DNA of 44,575 bases, from contig PLZL01000157.1 of NCBI GenBank assembly GCA_003152145.1, positions 1 through 44,575 of the forward strand. Direction: 5' to 3'. The DNA is from Limisphaerales bacterium (GTDB lineage: Bacteria; Verrucomicrobiota; Verrucomicrobiae; Limisphaerales; UBA11358). The position numbers were made by a program, and so were the translations under genes. Shown here in pieces: positions 34,831 through 42,811 of the stretch. Position 1 is the first letter of the stretch. The number at the start of each line of letters is the position of its first letter. Below the pieces are notes generated by a model. The model did not search any database, was not told where the DNA came from, and saw only the letters and a list, made by a program, of their open reading frames with translations.

Positions 34831-36834
34831 ATGAGCCAAGCCACTTCAGCATTTGGCCGCACTGGCAACCGCATCATTTGGTGTTGGAAGGAACAAATGC
34901 TATGGGTCGAGCCGTGGGGCAGGGACTTACTCCGCGTTCGCGCTACGGTGTTGCCCGAAATGCCCCTGCGCGATTGGAGCCTGCTTCCACCGGGAAAATC
35001 CGCCGCCAGAATCTCCATCAAAGGCGATTGCGCGCGGGTCGTGAACGGCAAACTCACCGCGACGATTGACGCAAAATCCGGCCGCGTCCGCTTTTTCAAG
35101 TCCGGTAGTGAAGAGTCGCTCGTCGAAGAAATTTTTGCGCGCACGAATTATCCGCCGTCGCGCACGTTCAAATCCGTCGATGGCGATTTGTTTCGTTGCG
35201 AAGCGAGCTTCACAGCATTTGACGACGAACGCATTTATGGCCTCGGCCAGCGGCGGCACGGATTGCTCGATCAAAAAGGTTGCGTGCTTGAACTCACGCA
35301 TCGTAATTCGCAGATTTCGATTCCGTTTCTCGTGTCCAGCCGTGGCTACGGTTTGCTTTGGCACAATCCCGGCATGGGCCGTGTGGAGCTTGGCCGCACG
35401 CAGACGCGCTGGGTAGCCGACGCCTCGCGTCTGATTGATTACGTCGTCACGACCGGCGACGGCTACGCGGGCATCCTGGAGCGCTACGCGGATTTGACCG
35501 GCCATGCGCCTGTGTTGCCGGAGTGGGCCGCTGGTTTCTGGCAATGCAAGCTCCGCTATAAGACGCAGGACGAATTGCTCACTGTTGCGCGCGAACACAA
35601 ACGTCGTGGCCTGCCGATGTCCGTTATCGTCATTGATTACATCCACTGGACGAAGATGGGCGAATGGAAATTCGACCCGGTGTGCTGGCCTGATCCGGCG
35701 GCCATGGTGCGCGAACTCGAATCGCTTGGCATCAAGGTCATGGTTTCCGTCTGGCCGACGGTGAATCCCGACAGTGAAAATTTCGCCGAACTGGAACGCC
35801 GCAACCTGCTCGTTCGCACTGAACGCGGGATGAACACGTTCATCCGCTTCACGGACACGAACGCCAAACACACGGTCATTTCCCATCTGCTCGACAGCAC
35901 GCACCCGGAAGCGCGCAAATTTCTTTGGAGCAAAGTGCGTGAAAATTATCTGCGCCATGGAATCAAAGTTTTCTGGCTCGACGCCATCGAACCGGAGATG
36001 GTCGCCTACGATCACGACAACGTCCGCTACCACGCCGGCAATGGACTGGAAGTCGGCTGCATTTATCCGATGTGCCAGCAACAGGCATTTTACGAAGGTA
36101 TGAAGGCGGCGGGCGAAACGGAAATCATCACGCTCGGTCGCGCGGCGTTTGCCGGTAGCCAGCGCTACGGCGCGGCGGTCTGGTCGGGCGACATCCACTC
36201 GACGTTTGAGGATTTGCAGCAGCAGGTGCGCGCCGGGTTGAACATCGGCCTGAGCGGCATACCGTGGTGGACGACCGACATTGGCGGCTTCTTCGGCGGT
36301 GAAATTGATACGCCCTATTTTCAGGAACTCATCGTGCGCTGGTTTCAATACGGCGTTTTCTGTCCGCTCTTTCGGTTGCACGGCTGGCGCAACAGTTCGC
36401 TGGCGCATTCCGAGACGTGTGATCCGACGCGCGGCGGTCCGAACGAAGTCTGGTCGTTTGGAGACCGCGCCTATAAAATCATCCGAGAATTCCTTTTTCT
36501 GCGGGAGCGTCTGCGTCCTTACATCATGAAGCAAATGAAGCTGGCCAGCGCCAAAGGCACGCCGCCGATGCGACCTTTGTTCTTCGATTTTGCCGAAGAC
36601 AAAAATTGTGCTGAAGTGGATGATCAATTCATGTTCGGGTCGGATTTGCTGGTCGCTCCGGTTCTGCACTCCGGCGCAACGAAGCGAAAAGTTTATTTGC
36701 CCGCCGGCGCGACGTGGACGGATGCCTGGACTGGAAAGAAATTCAAAGGCGGACGGACGATCGTTGCCGAAGCGCCGCTGGATAAAATCCCGCTTTATCT
36801 CCGTGACGGATGCAAATTACCCATTCGTCAATGA
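34831..36834 (+). CDS. Cytosolic GH31 family alpha-glycosidase (alpha-xylosidase/glucosidase)
   Basis: 667 residues from ATG 34831; an in-frame TTG at 34810 gives only seven extra residues. No signal peptide. GH31 features: YGLGQRRHGLLD, PEWAAGFWQCKLRYKTQDEL, the nucleophile Asp384 in FWLDAIEPEM, and the general acid Asp454 in AVWSGDIHSTFEDL followed by SGIPWWTTDIGGF. The WLDxxEP form is seen in alpha-xylosidases as well as other GH31 members. The adjacent GPH symporter gene fits the arrangement in which an imported alpha-xyloside or similar disaccharide is cleaved inside the cell. The substrate cannot be fixed from the sequence. Confidence 0.9.
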   Translation: MSQATSAFGRTGNRIIWCWKEQMLWVEPWGRDLLRVRATVLPEMPLRDWSLLPPGKSAARISIKGDCARVVNGKLTATIDAKSGRVRFFKSGSEESLVEEIFARTNYPPSRTFKSVDGDLFRCEASFTAFDDERIYGLGQRRHGLLDQKGCVLELTHRNSQISIPFLVSSRGYGLLWHNPGMGRVELGRTQTRWVADASRLIDYVVTTGDGYAGILERYADLTGHAPVLPEWAAGFWQCKLRYKTQDELLTVAREHKRRGLPMSVIVIDYIHWTKMGEWKFDPVCWPDPAAMVRELESLGIKVMVSVWPTVNPDSENFAELERRNLLVRTERGMNTFIRFTDTNAKHTVISHLLDSTHPEARKFLWSKVRENYLRHGIKVFWLDAIEPEMVAYDHDNVRYHAGNGLEVGCIYPMCQQQAFYEGMKAAGETEIITLGRAAFAGSQRYGAAVWSGDIHSTFEDLQQQVRAGLNIGLSGIPWWTTDIGGFFGGEIDTPYFQELIVRWFQYGVFCPLFRLHGWRNSSLAHSETCDPTRGGPNEVWSFGDRAYKIIREFLFLRERLRPYIMKQMKLASAKGTPPMRPLFFDFAEDKNCAEVDDQFMFGSDLLVAPVLHSGATKRKVYLPAGATWTDAWTGKKFKGGRTIVAEAPLDKIPLYLRDGCKLPIRQ

Positions 36835-36879
36835 TCTAGAACAGTTTTTATCATTTGGATCCGGGCTGAACATTTTTTC

Positions 36880-38235
36880 ATGAATAAAATCTCCTATCTG
36901 AAGCGCTTCAGCTATGCGTCGAGCGACATTGGCGGACAGCTTGTGTTCTGTGTCATTTCGTTTTATCTGCTCTATTTTTACACGGATGTGTATGGCATCT
37001 CCGCTGCCACCGCCGGCACAGTATTATTGATTGCCCGCTTTACCGATGCAATTGACGCTCCCATTTGGGGAATCATCTTTGACAAAACTCACAGCCGGTG
37101 GGGAAAAAGCCGCCCGTGGTTCCTCTGGCTTTGCGTTCCGTTCGCCACGTTTGGCGTGCTGACCTTCCTGACCCCCGATCTCGGCCATACCGCCAAGGTC
37201 TGGTATGCAGCTATCACCTATGTCATTTGCAGCATCCTCTACACGGGCATCAACACGCCAGTGACATCCATTCTGTCCGCTTTGACTCCAAATCCGCAGG
37301 AGCGGGTGATGCTGACCTGCTGGCGGATGTTTGGATCGAAGCTGGGCGTGCTGATAGTGAACCTGACGGCGCTGAAGATGGTCGCCTGGCTCGGACATGG
37401 AGACGACAGAAGAGGATTCATGTTAACCATGCCGATTTATGCGACGGGAGCAATTCTGTTGTTCCTGTTCGCGTTCCGGAACTTGGAGGAACAGGTCGTC
37501 GAGAAGAAACAAGCCTTGCCCATCAAAGACAGTTTCGGAGCCATCAAAGGCAACTGGCCGTGGATCATCATTTTCGCGAGCAGCCTCCTTTTTTGGATCG
37601 CATTCATTTCCAGGGTATCCACGGTTCCCTATTTCTGCGAATACACCCTGCACCGCAAGGATCTCATCAAGTGGGCCAACGCCATGGATTTCATCTCACT
37701 GGCGACGGTGTTCTTCCTGCCCTGGTTCTGCAAATGGACATCCAAACGAAATGTCTGGGCATTGGGTCTGCTAGGGATGGTGGTCGGACAATTGATTGTT
37801 TACCTCGGTGTGCTCAACGGCAACTCCGTTTCATTGATCATGACGGGCTGGATTTTTGGGTTTCTGGCCAGTGGCGTGGCCATGGCCATGCCTTTCTCAG
37901 TGCTCTCGGACAGCGTGGATTACGGTGAATGGAAGACTGGCATCCGCGCTCCGGGTTTTTTGACAGCCATCGGCGCCGCCTTTTGTTTGAAGGCGGGCAG
38001 CGGCCTGGGTGGAGCCCTGCCGGCATGGATCATGGACGCCCATGGCTACGTTCCCAATGTGCCTCAGACAGCTTCTTCGTTGAAAGGCATCGAGTTGGGT
38101 TTCATCTGGCTGCCAGCAGTGTTCTTTGCCCTCAGCATCATTCCCGTGCTGTTTTACAAAAAATATGAATTGCTGGAACCGCAGATTCACGCGGAACTGG
38201 ACCAGCGCCGGGCACGTTTGGCGAAATCGCCTTGA
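36880..38235 (+). CDS. GPH-family sugar:cation symporter
   Basis: 451 residues with about twelve transmembrane segments. The MelB/XylP signature is clear: the helix 2 region ARFTDAIDAPIWG with its conserved Asp residues, followed by FDKTHSRWGKSRPW. Later VLSDSVDYGEWKTG is also typical. GPH carriers import glycosides, pentosides or hexuronides with a cation. It follows the GH31 gene by 45 bases without another hairpin, so import and intracellular hydrolysis are probably co-expressed. Its stop is only 3 bases from the stop of the converging minus-strand gene. Confidence 0.92.
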   Translation: MNKISYLKRFSYASSDIGGQLVFCVISFYLLYFYTDVYGISAATAGTVLLIARFTDAIDAPIWGIIFDKTHSRWGKSRPWFLWLCVPFATFGVLTFLTPDLGHTAKVWYAAITYVICSILYTGINTPVTSILSALTPNPQERVMLTCWRMFGSKLGVLIVNLTALKMVAWLGHGDDRRGFMLTMPIYATGAILLFLFAFRNLEEQVVEKKQALPIKDSFGAIKGNWPWIIIFASSLLFWIAFISRVSTVPYFCEYTLHRKDLIKWANAMDFISLATVFFLPWFCKWTSKRNVWALGLLGMVVGQLIVYLGVLNGNSVSLIMTGWIFGFLASGVAMAMPFSVLSDSVDYGEWKTGIRAPGFLTAIGAAFCLKAGSGLGGALPAWIMDAHGYVPNVPQTASSLKGIELGFIWLPAVFFALSIIPVLFYKKYELLEPQIHAELDQRRARLAKSP

Positions 38236-38238
38236 AAA

Positions 38239-39417
38239 TTATTTCGGCCACTCGCCGTTCACAATCGGGAGCAATTGTAATTTCGCCGGATCAATCACGA
38301 CGTGCTTGATGCGTTTGCGTTCCCACGTGTAGGTGATGTGCACCAGCCCGTCGCTGGTTTGAATCACGGCGGGATAGGCAAATCCGTTCGGCGCATTTGG
38401 ATCGTCTTCCAAGACCAAAGCGGCGAACCAGTTTGTGTCATCCGGCGAAACGGCCACATTCAACGGACTGCGGCCTTTGTTATTTGAACCAGTGCGGATA
38501 TTGTGGTTATAGACCAAGAGTTGCCGACCGTCTTTCAAAGTCACCGCGTCAATGCCGGAATCGGGGTTTGGCAAACTGGTCAACGTCATGGCACCCCACG
38601 TTTTACCGTTGTCACTGGAAGTGATTTGAAAAATCTTATCGTTGCGTGTGCGGCCAACGGCTTCGAGTATCTCGCTTTTCAGAAATAAAATGCTCGGCTG
38701 AATCGCGCCGATTTCGTTGCCGTCGTTCACCGGCGGCGTGGCCGTCCACGTTTTTCCAAAGTCAGTCGTGCGCTCGAAATGCACCCGCCAGCCGCCGTCG
38801 CCTTCCGTGCTGCTGCCGCAAAGAATGTCGCCGTTCGCAAGCTGCACCGGCTTGTTTTTGATCGGGCCGAGAATCCCATCCGGCAAGCGCTGCGGTTTCG
38901 ACCACGTTTTGCCGTCGTCGGTTGAAGTCATCATCATGCCCCACCAGGTCGCCGGACTGGAGCCGACCTTGTAAAACAAAAGCAACGGACCATTTTTCGG
39001 CTGGAACAGAACCGGATTCCACGTCGGGAAGCGATTGGTGGCGAAGCCTGTTCCATCGGCGACGGCAACCGGAGGCGTCCAATTTCCATTTTCATTCCGC
39101 GAGACGTAAATGCAAACGTCGGAATTGCGCTCGGCTGTGCCGCCGAACCACGCGGCAACAAGGCCGGATTTCGTTTCCGCAATCGTCGAGGCGTGGCACG
39201 ATGGAAACGGGGCGTTCGTAAAAATGAATTCGGATTTCACGATGGCGTTTTGGTTTGTAACCGTCGCGCAGCCGGTGGTGGAAAAAGAAACAGCAAGTAT
39301 GGCGCAAACGAAATTCCGCCAGGTTTTGGAGTGCGCCAGTCCTCTGGCGCTATCAAAGCGGCAGAAGGCTGCCGCAGTCCAAAACACTATCGCGCCGTTC
39401 AAAACCTTCGATTTCAT
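38239..39417 (-). CDS. BNR/Asp-box six-bladed propeller protein (sialidase-like), lipoprotein candidate
   Basis: 392 residues on the minus strand. Three Asp boxes (STDDGKTW, TTDFGKTW, SSDNGKTW) and the BNR_2 opening FPSCHASTIAETKSGLVAAWFGGT identify the sialidase-like propeller. Members are usually annotated exo-alpha-sialidase, but many act on other sugars, and here a plant-polysaccharide substrate is more likely. The leader WRNFVCAILAVSFSTTGC ends in a possible lipobox, and about 25 residues before it are translated from the double-hairpin repeat at 39323-39385. ATG 39417 overlaps the stop of the rhamnosidase gene (ATGA), so the two are translationally coupled. It is the last gene of the minus-strand group. 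Confidence 0.8.
   Translation of the reverse strand: MKSKVLNGAIVFWTAAAFCRFDSARGLAHSKTWRNFVCAILAVSFSTTGCATVTNQNAIVKSEFIFTNAPFPSCHASTIAETKSGLVAAWFGGTAERNSDVCIYVSRNENGNWTPPVAVADGTGFATNRFPTWNPVLFQPKNGPLLLFYKVGSSPATWWGMMMTSTDDGKTWSKPQRLPDGILGPIKNKPVQLANGDILCGSSTEGDGGWRVHFERTTDFGKTWTATPPVNDGNEIGAIQPSILFLKSEILEAVGRTRNDKIFQITSSDNGKTWGAMTLTSLPNPDSGIDAVTLKDGRQLLVYNHNIRTGSNNKGRSPLNVAVSPDDTNWFAALVLEDDPNAPNGFAYPAVIQTSDGLVHITYTWERKRIKHVVIDPAKLQLLPIVNGEWPK
39323..39385. repeat. REPIN-like double-hairpin element in the leader of the BNR gene
   Basis: Terminal inverted repeats GTTTTGGA (39323-39330) and TCCAAAAC (39378-39385) enclose two perfect hairpins, GCGCCAG-TCCT-CTGGCGC (39333-39350) and GCGGCAG-AAGG-CTGCCGC (39358-39375). 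The architecture matches the element at 15320-15385 but the sequence is different. It is read in frame on the minus strand as FWTAAAFCRFDSARGLAHSK. Confidence 0.85.
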
Positions 39418-42400
39418 TCGCTGACGAAATGATAATTGCCGCTATCGAGATTCATCCTTAATGTGCTACTTACTTCCACAACGTGGACATCGTGTGAAAG
39501 AAGAAGAGGCTTGCCATTTAACGTGACGTGTTCAAAGCCCTGCGTGGGTAAACAAACCGTCGCCGTCGTGTTCACAGGAATTTCAATCTGCCAGTCGAAT
39601 TTATTTCCGTCACGATGCCATTCGCTGGAAATCAAACCGTAAGGCGAACGGTGCGTGGCTTTTACGAACGTCAAATCACCGACGGGCGTGGGTTCCATGA
39701 TGATGTGTTTAAAGCCCGGATGTGCGGGATCGGATTTTATCCCGGCGAGATTTTCGTAAAACCAAGTCACCAAGTCGCCGACGAGCATGACGTGGTTGCC
39801 GGAGTTCATCGTGGGATCGGCAGTGTTGCCGTTCCACAATTCCCAAATCGTCGTCGCGCCATGCTCAATCATGTAGCCCCAACTGGGATAATCTTTCTGC
39901 GACGCGATGGTGTAACACAAATCCGCGCGGCCATTTTCAGTCAAAACGCGGTTTAGATACTGGCCGCCAATCAAACCCGTGCCGATGTGTCCGTGCGTTT
40001 CGCCTTCAATCTTGCCCACGAGATGATTGAAAATTTTCTCGTGCATGTCGTCCGACACAAGGCCGAAAGCGAGCGGCAGCACGCAGGAGGTTTGCGTGCC
40101 GTTGCTGTATTGGCCTTTGTCGCGGTCGAGGAATTTTTCATTGAAGGCGGCTTTCAATTTCTCCGCGAGCGCGTGAAATTGCTGTGCGTCTTCAGTTTTG
40201 CCGAGTATCACCGCGTATTTTTCCATGAGCTTGCAGTCGTTATAAAAAAACGAAGTTGCAATCAATGTTGTGTCGCTAATCCGGTTTGTGTCGCGCGAAT
40301 GGATGAGCGTGAGATCTTCCGGCGGCACGCACCAATCGCCGTAATTGTCGCGCGAAATGATTCCGTTGCTGACGAAGCCGGACATCAAATCCATCCACTT
40401 TTTCGCGCTGCCGTAATGCTGAGCGACGATGCGTGTGTCGTCAAATTGCTCGCGCAACATTTCGGGAATGATGACGCCACTGCTTGGCCACGAGACGTTG
40501 TCGGAATAAATCGGCCAGTAGGCGGGCGCGACATCCGGCACGCTGCCGCTGTCGCGTTGCGCGTCGGCGATGTCCTGCAGCCACTTCGCGTAGAGATTCG
40601 AATTATCGAAGAGATAAGTCTCGCCGCGCGATTCCTCGGAACGGTCGCCGAGCCAGCCCTGGCGCTCATCGCGTTGCGGGCAGTCGGTCGGGATGCTGCG
40701 GTAATTCCCGCGCACGCCCCAGACAATGGCATCGTAAATTTTATTGAGCAGCGGATTTGAAGTTTCAAATTTCCCCGCCGTTTTCAAATCGTCGTTGACG
40801 ACGCGGCCTTCGAGCGAATCAAGCGTTGGCTTGCCGGGAAATCCGGTGACTTCAACGTAACGAAATCCGTGCGAGATGAAGCGCGGCTCGTAAATTTCCA
40901 TGCCGCCGCCGCGCAGCGTATAGCGATCCGTGGCCTTCGCACCGCGAAGATTGGCCAGATAAAGCGAGCCGTCTGGCTTCAAGGTTTCGGCGTGGCGCAA
41001 CGTAACGGTTGTCCCGGCTGCGCCGGAAACTTTCAGCCGGCACCAGCCGACCATGTTTTGTCCCATGTCAAAAATGAAAACGCCGGGAGAAACTTCCTGA
41101 ACGGAAACCGGCTTGAGTGTTCCCGTGACACGAATCGGCACGATCATTTGCGCGGAAATTTCCCCGCCCGGCCCGGCGACAAGTTGCGCCGGCTGCCATC
41201 GGGAAACGTCAAAACCGGTTTTGCTCCAGCCGGGCAATTCCTTGCGCGCGTCGTATTCCTCCCCGTCGAAATCGTTGTTTGCGCGAATCGGACCGTCAGT
41301 CGTCAGTTTCCAGGAACCGTCGCTGACGATTCTTGAGACCGAGCCGTCAGCGTATTCAATGCGAAGTTGCAGCAGCAATTTCGGCCAGCCGAAGCTCACC
41401 GTGCCTGAATAAGCCTTGCTGCGGTCGGCGTAAAAACGTCCGTTGCCGAGAATCACGCCGATGGCGTTCGCGCCGCGCCGCAGGTTTTTTGTGATGTCGT
41501 AAGTCACGTAAAATTCGCGCTTGTCGTATTGTGCGAACGCGGGCGACAACACGGCGTCGCCAACCTTTTCTCCGTTCAAATAAAGCTCCGACAGGCCAAG
41601 ACCGGAAAAACAAACCGTCGCACGCGCGATTTGTTTTTCGACGGGAAATTCCTTTCGCAAATAGCGCGCGGGTTGCACGCGCGATTCGGAAACGCGCACG
41701 TTGCCCCACGGCTCCATCCCAATCGGGCCGAGTTCTTTCGCCGCGACCCATTTTGAATCGTCAAAACCAGTCTTGTTCCAGCCATCATTTTCCTTGTCGG
41801 AAACCTTCCACGATTCATCGGTGGGAACGATTATCGGTTCGCCGCGATCAAATTCAATCGTCAGCAGGCCCACGATGCCCGCCGGTTTTTCGGCGCGGTT
41901 GGAGCCGGTGAACCCGAAAACGTTCGTGCCTGGTTCGAGTCGCCCGGTGATGTCGTTGTCCTTGACGCTGTGATAATTGTTACGCGCGCCGAGATCAAAT
42001 CCATTGAGCCAGCCGCGACATTCGTTATCGCCGGTGTAAACAAATTTCGCGCGGACGATGCGCCGGTCGGCCGGAATGACGACCACTTTGCGAAAGTAAT
42101 TGGTGCCGGGGGCGGCGGATTTTTCCGGCTCCCCGACGGGAAACCAAATCCAGCTTGTGCCCGCGAGATAATTCGTGACGTCCTCGCCGTCGAGGCCGAC
42201 CCATTTCGCGCCATCCCAGTCGGAAGGATTCAGCAACCCCATCGTCCACGAGGCAGTTTTGCTCCAGGCAGAAACATTTCCATCCTTGTCCCACACGTGG
42301 ACCTTCCAAAAACACTGCGCGCCGGACGCGAGCGGCTTGCCCGCGTAGGAAAATTGAATGGATTGGTCGGACGAAATTTTCCCGCTGCTCCACAAATCAC

Positions 42401-42659
42401 CTTGGTTCCCCGCCAGATTTTTTTCCGACGAGGCAACGAGAATTTCACAGGCGGTTTGCATTTGTCCGCGCTCGTTTGAATTCAAAATCCAGCTCAAGCG
42501 CGGTTGCGCGGCGTCAATGCCGAGCGGGTTTTCCAGATTTTCGCAACGCAGATCGCTGATGGAAATGGCGGCGCCGGCACAAAATGCAAAGCTGGAAATT
42601 ACCGCGAGGAGGGCGGCAGACTTGAAATGACACATCATCGGTTTCATGAGAATTGTCAT
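39414..42659 (-). CDS. Secreted GH78 alpha-L-rhamnosidase
   Basis: 1081 residues on the minus strand; the signal peptide core is HFKSAALLAVISSFAFCAGA, with possible starts at 42659, 42647 or nearby. Order: Fn3/Ig-like domain (LRCENLENPLGIDAAQPRLSW) to about 145; a beta-sandwich with YTGDNECRGWLNG; the rhamnosidase N domain (VCFSGLGLSELYLNGEKVGD); the alpha-barrel catalytic domain with PTDCPQRDERQGWLGD at about 656-672 (Asp/Arg/Glu of the GH78 active site) and IEHGATTIWELWNG; then a C-terminal beta domain. It removes terminal alpha-L-rhamnose from rhamnogalacturonan-type or flavonoid glycosides. It overlaps the downstream BNR gene by 4 bases, and is 152 bases from the upstream GH79-like gene. 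Confidence 0.93.
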   Translation of the reverse strand: MTILMKPMMCHFKSAALLAVISSFAFCAGAAISISDLRCENLENPLGIDAAQPRLSWILNSNERGQMQTACEILVASSEKNLAGNQGDLWSSGKISSDQSIQFSYAGKPLASGAQCFWKVHVWDKDGNVSAWSKTASWTMGLLNPSDWDGAKWVGLDGEDVTNYLAGTSWIWFPVGEPEKSAAPGTNYFRKVVVIPADRRIVRAKFVYTGDNECRGWLNGFDLGARNNYHSVKDNDITGRLEPGTNVFGFTGSNRAEKPAGIVGLLTIEFDRGEPIIVPTDESWKVSDKENDGWNKTGFDDSKWVAAKELGPIGMEPWGNVRVSESRVQPARYLRKEFPVEKQIARATVCFSGLGLSELYLNGEKVGDAVLSPAFAQYDKREFYVTYDITKNLRRGANAIGVILGNGRFYADRSKAYSGTVSFGWPKLLLQLRIEYADGSVSRIVSDGSWKLTTDGPIRANNDFDGEEYDARKELPGWSKTGFDVSRWQPAQLVAGPGGEISAQMIVPIRVTGTLKPVSVQEVSPGVFIFDMGQNMVGWCRLKVSGAAGTTVTLRHAETLKPDGSLYLANLRGAKATDRYTLRGGGMEIYEPRFISHGFRYVEVTGFPGKPTLDSLEGRVVNDDLKTAGKFETSNPLLNKIYDAIVWGVRGNYRSIPTDCPQRDERQGWLGDRSEESRGETYLFDNSNLYAKWLQDIADAQRDSGSVPDVAPAYWPIYSDNVSWPSSGVIIPEMLREQFDDTRIVAQHYGSAKKWMDLMSGFVSNGIISRDNYGDWCVPPEDLTLIHSRDTNRISDTTLIATSFFYNDCKLMEKYAVILGKTEDAQQFHALAEKLKAAFNEKFLDRDKGQYSNGTQTSCVLPLAFGLVSDDMHEKIFNHLVGKIEGETHGHIGTGLIGGQYLNRVLTENGRADLCYTIASQKDYPSWGYMIEHGATTIWELWNGNTADPTMNSGNHVMLVGDLVTWFYENLAGIKSDPAHPGFKHIIMEPTPVGDLTFVKATHRSPYGLISSEWHRDGNKFDWQIEIPVNTTATVCLPTQGFEHVTLNGKPLLLSHDVHVVEVSSTLRMNLDSGNYHFVSE

Positions 42660-42747
42660 CGAAGTTTATGCGGTCAGGAGGGATTTGACGAGTTGAGATT
42701 GTCCAAAAACTGGCAAGAATTTTGCGTGAAATGCAATTCGCAAAGGA

Positions 42748-42807
42748 GGCGCAGACGGCTCGGCTGTGCCGGAATACTTGAACTCGCGGGCGAGCCGCCC
42801 GCGCTAC
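42748..42807. repeat. Double-hairpin dispersed repeat between GH78 and GH79-like genes
   Basis: A first imperfect hairpin (GGCGCAGACG against CGGCTGTGCC, 42748-42770) and a perfect second one (GCGGGCG-AGC-CGCCCGC, 42786-42802). It lies in the 152-base gap 42660-42811 and directly follows the stop of the minus-strand GH79-like gene. No U-rich tail was seen, so it is listed as a repeat, not a terminator. Confidence 0.65.
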
Positions 42808-42811
42808 GAAA

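Noticed and set aside
34927..36669. Minus-strand open frame of 580 codons opposite GH31
   Set aside because: Antisense shadow; the GH31 catalytic motifs are unambiguous on the plus strand.
42748..42807. Rho-independent terminator for the GH79-like gene
   Set aside because: Stems are present but on the minus strand no U-run follows them, and the sequence matches the dispersed double-hairpin style instead.
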